From contig NZ_AP028068.1 in NCBI RefSeq assembly GCF_030297155.1, forward strand, positions 1,736,001-1,800,000: 64,000 bases of DNA, in the 5' to 3' direction. The position numbers were made by a program, and so were the translations under genes. Source of the stretch: Vibrio sp. FE10. Its GTDB lineage: Bacteria; Pseudomonadota; Gammaproteobacteria; Enterobacterales; Vibrionaceae. Position 1 is the first letter of the stretch, and each line of letters begins with the position of its first letter. Under the pieces are notes generated by a model, which had not been told where the DNA came from, made no database searches, and was given only the letters and a program-made list of their open reading frames with translations. Below are positions 31,621-39,562 of the stretch, piece after piece.

Positions 31621-31787
31621 GATACTAACCCGTACACGTGATTCGAACCTAATGTGCAATGCCTTAGAGTTGGCGCAATCGGAGATTAGAGTATTAGCAT
31701 TCATAAAATTGCTATACCCAGAACTGATCCAGAATTGATGGTTATACAGGAAAGCGCACCATTAGACCAAATTCAAGTTTAAAAATT

Positions 31788-31850
31788 GAACGCAGACCCT
31801 TGATTTTGAATGTTATTTGCTCAATAAGTGCGGTTTATACGGGGGTAATA
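31788..31850 (+). repeat. Imperfect direct repeat, left copy (possible attachment or integration border)
   Basis: AGACCCTTGATTT at 31795-31807 followed by AATAAGTGCGG at 31833-31843 and a TTTAT..GGGGG.AATA segment. The same blocks in the same order and orientation recur at 48813-48852 with shorter spacing. AGTGCGG resembles the start of a XerC arm. Confidence 0.45.
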
Positions 31851-31856
31851 ATTTAA

Positions 31857-31872
31857 CTGTATATTTATACAG
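31857..31872. promoter_or_regulatory. LexA (SOS) box
   Basis: CTGTATATTTATACAG fits CTGT-N8-ACAG exactly and is embedded in a larger palindrome (TTTAA...TTAAA on both sides). It lies upstream of the small phage-like genes at 32192-32477. Confidence 0.75.
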
Positions 31873-32191
31873 TTAAATTTAAAGTGGCTAGGTTTGTTGT
31901 AATCTGAGTAGTGTGTGCGAGTTTTATGGCGTGATAATGAGTCATGAGGCCACGGTTACTGTTCATCAATCAAAGTGGAGGGTAGTTATGTTGCAGTGTC
32001 ACTTTTTAACTCAATTTTATTGAAAACTTTGTTGTCTATGAGAACTTTCGTACCATTCATCTTGTCTTTCATTCCTAATTACGCGCCATATGTCGAACAA
32101 GGCTTCAATCCACTGCAGAACATCCCTAACCCTTATTGGTTTGTGGCGGGTGTTGATGTGGTCGATACCTACTTGAATACTACGCATCTCC

Positions 32192-32401
32192 ATGGAAAAC
32201 GAAGTGATGGAATTCATTGATGCACTAATCATTACACAGATTACTGGTGGAGTCTCAAGCCTTGGCACGATTGCGGTTTTGAAAACAGACATCAACTGTA
32301 TAAAGCGAGTGCAACAAGACCAAGAGCAACGGATACGAAAACTGGAGATACCTGATGAAAGGACACAAGTGCAAAGGCCGCCGACCAAACGGCCAACTTA
32401 A
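32192..32401 (+). CDS. Small membrane/coiled-coil protein, phage-like
   Basis: 69 residues: a hydrophobic stretch (ALIITQITGGVSSLGTIAVL) then a charged helix (KTDINCIKRVQQDQEQRIRKLEIP), the layout of small XhlA- or spanin-like lysis accessories of phages. No good ribosome site at ATG 32192; ATG 32207 is an alternative. Its end overlaps the next, basic gene. Function is a guess from layout only. Confidence 0.5.
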   Translation: MENEVMEFIDALIITQITGGVSSLGTIAVLKTDINCIKRVQQDQEQRIRKLEIPDERTQVQRPPTKRPT

Positions 32402-32477
32402 GAAAGGTTATACGCTCAAAAACGGGCGCGTAGTTAGGGCGAATACCACGCGGAAACGCTACAAAAAGCGCCGATAA
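32355..32477 (+). CDS. 40-residue highly basic protein, possibly phage DNA-condensing
   Basis: MKGHKCKGRRPNGQLKKGYT, then about 20 more residues ending in RKRYKKRR: roughly half of all residues are Lys or Arg. GGAG lies seven bases before the ATG, and a terminator follows, so it is a real gene. Tiny basic proteins of this type package genomes in small tailless phages. It overlaps the preceding gene in another frame. The phage origin is inference. Confidence 0.65.
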   Translation: MKGHKCKGRRPNGQLKKGYTLKNGRVVRANTTRKRYKKRR

Positions 32478-32490
32478 AACCAATCAATTA

Positions 32491-32524
32491 AGAGAGCCAT
32501 TTTCTTATAAAAGTGGCTCTTTTT
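32491..32524 (+). terminator. Intrinsic terminator of the small phage-like unit
   Basis: AGAGCCA pairs with TGGCTCT, with an A-rich/T-rich extension of the stem, then TTTT. Confidence 0.8.
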
Positions 32525-32698
32525 ACATTTCATCTATAAGTAATTAGACGCTTAGCATTTAGTTTTACAGCTAATGATTTAAATCACTGTTATAAATGAG
32601 GTTAATCTTTATAATCGCGACTTATGATTCAATAGAGACAGAAAAACCTGTATTCAATGCAGGGCTTTTCGTAGCCATTCAGCTTCAATTTATTGACT

Positions 32699-32714
32699 CG
32701 GGATAATTGTCCCG
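32699..32714. promoter_or_regulatory. Palindrome upstream of the Abi_C gene
   Basis: CGGGA-TAATTG-TCCCG, 34 bp before the start codon at 32748; possible operator. Confidence 0.3.
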
Positions 32715-32747
32715 TTTAAAACTGCAAATAAAGACGTAGAGAGTACA

Positions 32748-33488
32748 ATGTCAGACTTAAATGGAAAACAGCTGATAAAACTTGCAGTTGTCCTGCAAGA
32801 TTTATTTAGCACTGGTGATTGGCAAGAGTTGTTCACTGTAACTGATACCGAAGATTTTATTGTTCTTCATTCTAGCTTTATGCGAGATGTAAATTGGCAA
32901 AATGCCACGTTAAAACAAGGGTGTATAAGTGCTGTAAAGTACGTGTTAGAAAGTGACGAGTCTAACCTTAATGAAATTTGGAAATTAGGTCAGGTACAGA
33001 CATCCCTTAAGCGTGAAGAACCAGAGTTATATCTTGTTATCGAGGCTATCGTTGATGGTATCGAAGTAGTAGCAACACCAGATGTTGCCAACATAAATGA
33101 TACTGTTTTTAAAGCACTTGAAGACGCTGAGGTACTTCTTTCAACTCAAGGGGCCGCGAGTGCGTATGATCGAACCCATACAGCTTTGCATGGGTTCTTG
33201 AGGCAAGTTTGTAAAAATAAAGGGATTGCATATTCGGATAATGATGCCATTACAGCATTGTTACCCAAAGTAAATGATTATATTAAACGACAGCCTGATA
33301 TTGGTCGAAATGAACAAGTGTTCAATATGCTGAGGTCAGCAGGTTCTATGCTAAATACGATAAACTATCTACGTAATCATCATAGTTTATCTCATGCAAA
33401 TCAAGACTTATTGACTGAAGCTGATGCTCAGTTTTCAATCAACCTGACTCGTTCAATTATGAGTTATATCGATGGTCTTGTAGGTTAA
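32748..33488 (+). CDS. Abortive infection protein, Abi_C type (HEPN-like)
   Basis: 246 residues. The C-terminal half matches the Abi_C family: GAASAYDRTHTALHGFLRQVCKNKG, LRSAGSMLNTINYLRNHHSLSH and FSINLTRSIMSYI. The RNHHSLSH segment is the RN...H motif of HEPN-type RNases. The N-terminal half is helical and of unknown role, perhaps sensing. Proteins with Abi_C are linked to phage defence by growth arrest. It stands alone, followed by attC-like sequence. Confidence 0.8.
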   Translation: MSDLNGKQLIKLAVVLQDLFSTGDWQELFTVTDTEDFIVLHSSFMRDVNWQNATLKQGCISAVKYVLESDESNLNEIWKLGQVQTSLKREEPELYLVIEAIVDGIEVVATPDVANINDTVFKALEDAEVLLSTQGAASAYDRTHTALHGFLRQVCKNKGIAYSDNDAITALLPKVNDYIKRQPDIGRNEQVFNMLRSAGSMLNTINYLRNHHSLSHANQDLLTEADAQFSINLTRSIMSYIDGLVG

Positions 33489-33490
33489 GC

Positions 33491-33601
33491 GCCTAACAAA
33501 CTATAAAGAGTGATTTGCAAAGCGTGTTATCTGCTATCCGCAGTACTCAGTGTTTAAGTGGTCTAAATCTTATTTTGTGTGCACCTTTTAGTGAGTTAGG
33601 T
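33491..33601. repeat. attC-like element between small cassette-like genes
   Basis: Begins GCCTAAC three bases after the Abi_C stop and ends GTTAGGT. The flanks pair imperfectly: CCTAAC..ACTATAAAG with CTTTTAGT..GTTAGG. This matches the R''/R' and L''/L' plan of integron attC sites. The next gene starts 13 bases after GTTAGGT, as in cassettes. The middle pairs poorly, so the call is tentative. Confidence 0.4.
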
Positions 33602-33614
33602 AACCGGAGGTAAT

Positions 33615-33995
33615 TTGGAAGTTTCGTTCAGTAATTGTGATATTCGAGCGTACCGAAACAAACGAGATCGGGTTGTACTTCATTGCCAAACCGTTGTATT
33701 TGTTGATTGTGGTGGTTGGGATTTTCCAAGTAAATACTTCTCACGAACTCAGTTTTCACTAGTGTTGTCTAACGGCGATAATGTGAAGTTTGAGGCTCAA
33801 TTGTATTGTGACAGTGAGTTCGAATTTAATGGTACCAACAATACTTACACATTTAAGTTGAAAGCTACTACCCACTACCATGAGATTGAGGATCAAGTCG
33901 TAATTCTATGTTTATCTGCAGATATAGATTTTCCTCATGGTGTTTCACCTATACATCATAAGCAACTAGGTGTAATTAGGAGCACTGCCAATTAG
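33615..33995 (+). CDS. Hypothetical cassette-type protein
   Basis: 126 residues, TTG start right after GGAGG. Predicted mostly beta-strand (VVLHCQTVVFVDCGGWDF, TYTFKLKATTHYH), no signal peptide, no family recognised. It sits between two GTTAGGT borders (33595-33601 and 34192-34198), like a promoterless gene cassette. A large hairpin follows. Confidence 0.6.
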   Translation: MEVSFSNCDIRAYRNKRDRVVLHCQTVVFVDCGGWDFPSKYFSRTQFSLVLSNGDNVKFEAQLYCDSEFEFNGTNNTYTFKLKATTHYHEIEDQVVILCLSADIDFPHGVSPIHHKQLGVIRSTAN

Positions 33996-34007
33996 CTTGT
34001 TTGTTTC

Positions 34008-34052
34008 AGTGTGGTTCCCTGCGTCGTGATTTACGACGCTGGGAACCACACT
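34008..34052. terminator. Large 20-bp hairpin after the cassette-type gene
   Basis: AGTGTGGTTCCC-T-GCGTCGT pairs with ACGACGC-T-GGGAACCACACT around a 5-nt loop, one T-T mismatch. No poly-T follows. It could stop transcription or be a folded single-strand recombination site. Confidence 0.5.
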
Positions 34053-34227
34053 CTTATATTGAAATGAATTAGGAAAGGCGTTGACGTAATTCCTTGTTCG
34101 ATCATGAAAATTTATAGAAATAGAAGTTTTCTCGACTTTGATCTTAGAATTAGTACCATTGATTAGCTGTAAAGGCATCGCTTACCAAAGCGTTAGGTTT
34201 AAGTCATGTTAACTAGTAGGAGCAATA

Positions 34228-34700
34228 ATGTTAGATAAAGATTTCATAAAATATACATTAGAAGTTCATGGGTTTGAACTAGGAGACAGCAGCAACTTTG
34301 GCGAGCAATATTATCATTCATTCGATAAGTCTCAGCTTATTGTGCGTTCGTTGGAAACCCATTCGCGGGAAACTTGAATAAAGAAGCTTACGAAGATATA
34401 ACAATCAATCTTGCCGATATGATCGGCACTAATTTTAAGTGTACATCTTTACCCTCGTTGGAGGAAAACCTTCACAAAATACTAAAGGTCCTGAAAGAAA
34501 ACTCTGATGATGACGACATTTTAAAATGTCCTAAGTGTAAGACAAGGTACGTACAGTTAAAAAACCCAATTAGAGGTCAAAAATGGAAACCGTTTTTATC
34601 TTGTTCTGGAATGATAATTAAAGGGCGAGGAGCTAACAAGGGAGTGTTGTGTGATGGTACGTCAAAAAAAATCCCTGCTTTGATTAGGCTAGCCCCTTAA
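34228..34700 (+). pseudogene. Frameshifted gene for a zinc-ribbon protein
   Basis: ATG 34228 with AGGAG upstream opens a frame (MLDKDFIKYTLEVHGFELGD) that ends at TGA 34375. The continuation lies in another frame: FVGNPFAGNLNKEAYEDITI, readable from about 34329 to 34700. One base is missing between about 34329 and 34375. The C-terminal part has a topoisomerase-type zinc ribbon (CPKC near residue 95 of the restored protein, then C and C further on). No slippery heptamer is seen, so decay or a sequencing error is likelier than programmed frameshifting. Confidence 0.6.
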
Positions 34701-34721
34701 TAGTTGGGACTTATACAAAAA

Positions 34722-34747
34722 AGCAGACCATGAGGGTCTGCTTTTTT
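34722..34747. terminator. Bidirectional intrinsic terminator
   Basis: AGCAGACC-ATGAG-GGTCTGCT with A and T runs on both sides, between convergent genes. Confidence 0.85.
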
Positions 34748-34763
34748 GTATGATTCATTTGAG

Positions 34764-35102
34764 CTACATGGCACTTTTTAATTTCGTCGAATTGCTCTGA
34801 TTAGTAGAACTGTTCTTTCTAGATGTTTTTAATTCTTCATGTAGTTTACGATAGTTATCAAGATACTCTCCAAGAAGTCTATCTAGATCATCCTTGAGGT
34901 CAGTGTTGTTGTCCAACAGTTCTGTTACTGTTGTAGAGTCAGCTTGATTTTGACATTCTTCAACCAGAACAGTCTCAGTCTCAGCTTTCTTTCTATGAAG
35001 TGCAGCCTCAACCCAGTAATTCTTTGTCATAGTTAGTCCCTTTTCAGTTGACTTGTAAGTCATCTTAGTCAATTTATGAGTTAATTTCAATTTTAAAGAC
35101 AT
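34764..35102 (-). CDS. Small coiled-coil hypothetical protein
   Basis: 112 residues, no family recognised. The middle (DLDRLLGEYLDNYRKLHEELKTS) is a likely amphipathic or coiled helix and the ends are Ser/Thr/Lys-rich. GGAG lies 10 bases before ATG 35102. It starts 4 bp after the upstream membrane GAF-like gene, so the two form an operon. Confidence 0.6.
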   Translation of the reverse strand: MSLKLKLTHKLTKMTYKSTEKGLTMTKNYWVEAALHRKKAETETVLVEECQNQADSTTVTELLDNNTDLKDDLDRLLGEYLDNYRKLHEELKTSRKNSSTNQSNSTKLKSAM

Positions 35103-35106
35103 AGGG

Positions 35107-36336
35107 TTACATCTCCGAAATTGTTATTTGACTGTTGATTAAATAGCTAACAACATTTAAATGAGGACGTATAAAGTGATAAAAAGCTTTAGCTCTATCT
35201 TCACTTGATAACATGTTTTTTGTTTTGCTGTACACGTTTACCACCGCGATAACCTTATCACTTCTATCGTAGATTGGTATAGCTAGAAATGACCGCGTAT
35301 TGTCATTTTTGTAATACAATCGAATTTCTTCTTTGTACTTATTGGTTAAGTAATCACCATGATAAGTACTTTCGATACGGTTAAAGAATTTTTCTGCGAT
35401 TATCTTTGTATCAGGGACATACCTTGCTTCGTTTTTTTCTATTGAAGTAGGTGCACCTTCAAAGTTCGGATGGTGTTTTTTTGATTGACCAAGGACACTA
35501 TAAGGAAAAATAAGAGGTTCACCTTGGACTGCTTTTTTACATGTGGAAAACTGCTGTTGAGATATTAGTAGTTGGTCACAAAAACTTAGTCTCGATTGAA
35601 GACTGTCAGTAAACAAGAAAAAAGGGGAGTTAACTAAAGCCTTATCCAAATCAGGCTCTGAAACGTAGTCAGAGATGTCCAAAACACTAAAGACGTTCAC
35701 AGAATAATCTATGTTACCATGTCGTTGTTTTGTCCATTCATTTGCAATGTTGGCAATGCTTTCAATCACAGGAACTATGTGACTACTTGATATTTTTGTA
35801 GCATGTTGTTTGTGTTGGTCAAAGTCTGCTCGTGATAGTAACAATTTTTTGTATTTAAGTTCGCTAATCAATCCTGCTACGTTTTCAAATAGCTTCAGGT
35901 TGTCAATATGTAAGTTGGCGCCGCCTTCCAACACCGCAGTCGGAGGAAGGGACTTTTCTAATTCTTGTTTTAACTTATCTCCACGGTATCGACTAGTCAT
36001 TAAGATAATCGCGATGCTGTTTGCAAGAAGAAAAGTAGCGCCAGTACTATCGATAGGTGATGTTTGTGTAAGAATTTGAGCCTGAAGTTCTTTGTTATAG
36101 ATACTTACGCTAGATGCCCAGATAACTCCTGACAAATGTAGAATCAAATTAGCCATTGAGTTTGTACTTGAGATACAAAAACTTTTAATGACTTTATAAT
36201 TCAAGTTCGCGATTGCTGAAGCTAAAAGTATGATAAGAATAGTGCTGACTACAAGCGTTAGACTTTGGTGATTGGCTAACAACTGTAACGTGTTCATAGT
36301 TTCTTCTAGTTCTAGTTGAGACATTTTTAAGCTCAT
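35107..36336 (-). CDS. Membrane protein with C-terminal GAF-like domain
   Basis: 409 residues. Three hydrophobic segments in the first 120 residues (LVVSTILIILLASAIANL, SMANLILHLSGVIWASSVSI, TGATFLLANSIAIILM), then a cytoplasmic region of about 280 residues. Its end looks like a GAF sensor: TRSFLAIPIYDRSDKVIAVVNVYS, followed by a helix. No output domain is present, so it may act through the coiled-coil protein encoded just downstream. No family name recognised. Start choice is uncertain. Confidence 0.6.
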   Translation of the reverse strand: MSLKMSQLELEETMNTLQLLANHQSLTLVVSTILIILLASAIANLNYKVIKSFCISSTNSMANLILHLSGVIWASSVSIYNKELQAQILTQTSPIDSTGATFLLANSIAIILMTSRYRGDKLKQELEKSLPPTAVLEGGANLHIDNLKLFENVAGLISELKYKKLLLSRADFDQHKQHATKISSSHIVPVIESIANIANEWTKQRHGNIDYSVNVFSVLDISDYVSEPDLDKALVNSPFFLFTDSLQSRLSFCDQLLISQQQFSTCKKAVQGEPLIFPYSVLGQSKKHHPNFEGAPTSIEKNEARYVPDTKIIAEKFFNRIESTYHGDYLTNKYKEEIRLYYKNDNTRSFLAIPIYDRSDKVIAVVNVYSKTKNMLSSEDRAKAFYHFIRPHLNVVSYLINSQITISEM

Positions 36337-37284
36337 GAATTTTTGGCATATTATCGCATAGCTTCAAAGTTGATTGAAGAGTTTGGAACCATTTTAGACA
36401 GTTTCCAAAGCTTGAGTTTGCTCGATAATTTTCATTGTTTAAGGCTTTGTTATTTATTTTTGGGTTCGTGAGGTTTAGAAACAAAGTATTTTAGTTATTC
36501 AATAGAGTAGGCGAGCCTATATCGAGAGTCCTGGAGAGCGAGTAATGTTATTGCGTGTGAAGGTTGCTTATTTAAACTTTGTTGGCACCCAAGGTTTCGC
36601 CGGCGTTCGACGAGCTGACGATGTTCGTCGCGCCAATACGCAAAATTGAGCAATTCTTTCGGATTAAATTCGCGTCGTTCAGGCGTGATCAAGGTGGCAG
36701 GTCAAAGTGTATCTTTAATCCATTCCAACGATAATCTAGGGTCAAGTAACCACGAGCGTGAATGTTTGTGAGTTTCGGTAAAGTAACTTAGTCCATGTGA
36801 ACATGTCTGTTCGTGACATTACGTAGATCTGAGGAACACAGAGTAATCCAACAATCTAACCAACAAACATAAACTTTAGAGCGAGCTGTAAGTTTGGTTT
36901 AAAAAACTCAGCATGGGAATTTACAGACGAGCACGTGCGAGAAAACTTAACTGGCTTAGTGGAAAACACAAAACAGAATTCAACGTGTGTAGCCAACAAG
37001 AAACACGGTGGCGTGTGTAAAATCTGAAAAAGAAACGACAGCAATGCCCACAAGGTTTACACACAGCGCGGTGAATCATGAGTACAAGAAGATGTAAGTC
37101 AAACAGACGGAACAAATGTTCTCGTTGATCGACTTTGCGTAAACGAATCATGTAGATGTTAGCCGCACATATAATGATTGGGTTAAAAGAGCGTGTAGAG
37201 AATGCTGGTGAACTCAATATGCTTGAGACGCCAGTTGTATTAAGGGTTTAAAGGGAAACGATGATACGAATAACTTTGGAACAT
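36337..37284. other. About 950 bp without an intact gene, probably decayed
   Basis: Short frames without start signals. The minus frame at 36495-36692 (TPERREFNPKELLNFAYWRDEHRQ) reads like a protein fragment, and 36921-37217 likewise on minus. The region borders an insertion sequence and contains the solitary end of another copy, consistent with repeated insertion and decay. Confidence 0.4.
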
Positions 37285-37305
37285 AGTGACATTACTATCT
37301 GGGGC
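37285..37305. mobile_element. Solitary end of a second IS copy
   Basis: AGTGACATTACTATCTGGGGC is identical to the right end of the intact IS (38800-38820 except the first base context) and in the same orientation, but lies 40 bp outside its left end. Confidence 0.6.
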
Positions 37306-37345
37306 CTACCCCCTCTGTCAATCCCATTTTAAAATGTCCTCATTT

Positions 37346-38820
37346 GCCCCAAATAGAAATGTCCCGTTGTTAGGTCTTTCGACTGGAGGCTTTGAATGGT
37401 TCGGTGAGGACTGGGTTGATTGTTTGAAGGGCTTTTTGCTGTGCGCGGCGTTTGGGGGCTTTCTTACTGCGAGTTTGTTGCTGTTGTTGTTCGAATTCTT
37501 CTTGTTGTTGCTGAGCAAACTTTAAAACTTGGCCGAGGCGTTTGTTGTCGACGATTTGGGTTTGTTGAACTTGCTCGAGTTTGTCGAAGGTTTTGAATTC
37601 GAGTTTTCGATGCCCGTATTGGATGGCGATTTCACCGTTTGGGTAGTCGAGTATCTTGACATGTTCGTGCGCTAGTCGGCTGTTTTCTTTAGTAGGTTCA
37701 ATGAGATAAATCACTTTATCGTATTGAAATGTCAGCGACTTTGAGAGCTTGCGGGTTTCTTGCCAACTGAAAATATCGTCGAGTTCTTGCTTGGACTCTC
37801 GAACCGGACGATGCATGTCTTTTGGGTATTGAGCGGGCTTAGCAAAGCGATGGTTAAAATCGGCGATGAAGTAGGGAAGCCAGGCGTTGGCTTGTTCGAT
37901 GGTGTCGATACCTTGTAAGCGCATCTCTTTAACCAGCCGGTCTTGCAGCGTGAGGTTGGCTCGCTCCACGCGTCCTTTGGCTTGGGAGCTGTTGGCACAG
38001 ATGAGTTCTATGGCCAGTTCTTTCAACACGCGCCCGTATTGAGTTTGGCCAACTTGTTTGTGTTTCTCCTGATTCACTCGAAAAATCGAGTGCTTGTCAC
38101 TGTAAAATGCGATGGGTTTACCGTGCTCATTAAGGTATTCACGCGTGGTCAGCATGTAATCAAACGCGGATTCTGTCTCACTGAATCTTAGGTTCATCAA
38201 GCGGCCAGTCGCATCATCAATGAACACCAGTAGGCAGCATTTGTCGCTGCGGCCCTCAAACCAGTCATGATGTGAGCCATCTATCTGAATCAATTCTCCA
38301 AGACAGTCTCGACGGTAACGAGGTTGATAGACTCTAGGTTTTCGTTGTGAGTGCGGGATCCAAAGGTTGTCGGCAATCATCCATTGGCGAAGTGTTTCTA
38401 ACGAGATAGCTAAATTATGATTTTCTATGATCTTTTCACGTGCAAATGTGGGCGAGAAATCAGAATAGTATTTATGGATAGTCGAAAGAATCTCTTTGCG
38501 ATACTCGTCAGAATAACGTCGATTACTGGGTTTACCTCTAGAAGCATGGGTTAAACTAGCCGCACCATGTTCACGTAGTTTGTTCATTAACCTTTGAACT
38601 TGACGCTCACTTAACGAAAGTATCTCTGCCGCATCAGTACGACGCAAACGATGTTCACAGACGTCTTGAATAACCTTGAATCGACTAATTTCTTTTTCAC
38701 TCATGGCAATCAACATCTCAGTAGTCCTTAGTAACCGAAGTTGGTACATGAAATGTAGTCAGCAACCAGTACTAAGGTGACATTTTAATCTAGCTCAAAA
38801 GTGACATTACTATCTGGGGC
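37346..38820 (-). mobile_element. ISNCY-type insertion sequence, about 1.48 kb
   Basis: Imperfect terminal inverted repeats: GCCCCAAATAGAAATGTCCC at the left and the complement of GTGACATTACTATCTGGGGC at the right (17 of 20 match). A second GTGACATT lies inside the right end, probably a transposase-binding repeat. No clear target duplication is visible. The left repeat lies 4 bp from the transposase stop. Confidence 0.75.
37370..38716 (-). CDS. DDE transposase, ISNCY family
   Basis: 448 residues from ATG 38716 (AAGGA nine bases upstream; the frame extends to 38749). N-terminal helix-turn-helix (LRRTDAAEILSLSERQVQRLMNKL), then an rve-type catalytic core: Asp in LIQIDGSHHDWF, Asp in FYSDKHSIF and Glu in SQAKGRVERANLTLQ. 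A Gln-rich basic stretch is near the C-terminus. It appears intact and may be active. Confidence 0.88.
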   Translation of the reverse strand: MLIAMSEKEISRFKVIQDVCEHRLRRTDAAEILSLSERQVQRLMNKLREHGAASLTHASRGKPSNRRYSDEYRKEILSTIHKYYSDFSPTFAREKIIENHNLAISLETLRQWMIADNLWIPHSQRKPRVYQPRYRRDCLGELIQIDGSHHDWFEGRSDKCCLLVFIDDATGRLMNLRFSETESAFDYMLTTREYLNEHGKPIAFYSDKHSIFRVNQEKHKQVGQTQYGRVLKELAIELICANSSQAKGRVERANLTLQDRLVKEMRLQGIDTIEQANAWLPYFIADFNHRFAKPAQYPKDMHRPVRESKQELDDIFSWQETRKLSKSLTFQYDKVIYLIEPTKENSRLAHEHVKILDYPNGEIAIQYGHRKLEFKTFDKLEQVQQTQIVDNKRLGQVLKFAQQQQEEFEQQQQQTRSKKAPKRRAQQKALQTINPVLTEPFKASSRKT

Positions 38821-38830
38821 TTACACCCTC

Positions 38831-38858
38831 ACTACGTATTATGTACGTTATGTTAAAT
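38831..38858. other. dif-like XerCD recombination site (candidate chromosome II dif2)
   Basis: XerC-side arm ACTACGTATTA, centre TGTACG, XerD-side arm TTATGTTAAAT: the 11+6+11 layout of dif. The XerD arm is identical to V. cholerae dif1 and dif2 as I recall them, and the XerC arm matches dif2 at 8 of 11. In V. cholerae dif2 is also close to the vxr operon (memory). It begins 10 bp after the IS end. Alternatively it is the border of an element that integrates using Xer. Confidence 0.75.
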
Positions 38859-39562
38859 ATGCTGGGTTATCTGTTATGTTCATATCTAATCCCAAATCAA
38901 TCACTTACCTTCATATCAAGCACCTGCTAGTTTTTTGTGATGCGTCTTTAATAACTTCATAAGTAAGTGGTTTGGTTTTTCGTTAGCTTCATAAGTTCAA
39001 CGTATTTAACAATCTTGGTTATTTACCATAAAATAGCTAATATTCATAAATACTGCCTCATGCGAATGCTTCGTATTCTTATGCTGCATATTTTGATATT
39101 ACCATGGAGTCAAACAAGCTCCCGCTCTAGAGCTTTCCCCACAACTTACAGTGGTTAAATTCCTTTGGTCAGCGTTTGTTTCTTTGTCGTCGAAAAAGCA
39201 ACGTATATTGATTCGACTAAGCTAAGCGACAGTATCTGTCACCAAAATCTCACCTTTATACTTGTTAAAATGTTTAATTTGGTGGTGAATAGACTATTTG
39301 GAGCGTAAGCAATACAAATTACGATCAAATTCTAATTCTTATCTAAATTTGATATTTTCACCTTATCACAAACTAAAAATTAAGTTTAACTAGCATAGAA
39401 TGGCGTTACACTGTAACGAATGGCCATTATGTTGCCACATAAAATTCTGCATAACGTGTGATTTACAGAACTAAGTTTGCATTAATCTCTAAAGCTAGTA
39501 TTAAATATTAACCAGCTACTTTGATGGGTTTTATACATAATTTTTAGGGTGTTTATTAGTTT
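38859..39562. other. AT-rich 700-bp region before the recombinase operon
   Basis: No gene supported. Contains two TTCATAAGT repeats (near 38957 and 38989) and a 15-bp palindrome at 39404-39418 (CGTTACA-C-TGTAACG), 145 bp upstream of the recombinase operon, a candidate operator or recombinase site. Confidence 0.45.

Noticed and set aside
31975..32220. 81-codon frame upstream of the small phage-like genes
   Set aside because: Its GTG start overlaps the only ribosome-site-like sequence, and the opposite strand reads equally well; not supported as a gene.
36495..37217. Three minus-strand frames of 65 to 98 codons
   Set aside because: No ribosome sites and no families recognised; treated as decayed DNA.
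38821..39562. CRISPR-like repeats in the AT-rich region
   Set aside because: Only short scattered repeats (TTCATAAGT twice), no regular repeat-spacer pattern. No CRISPR array was seen anywhere in the window.
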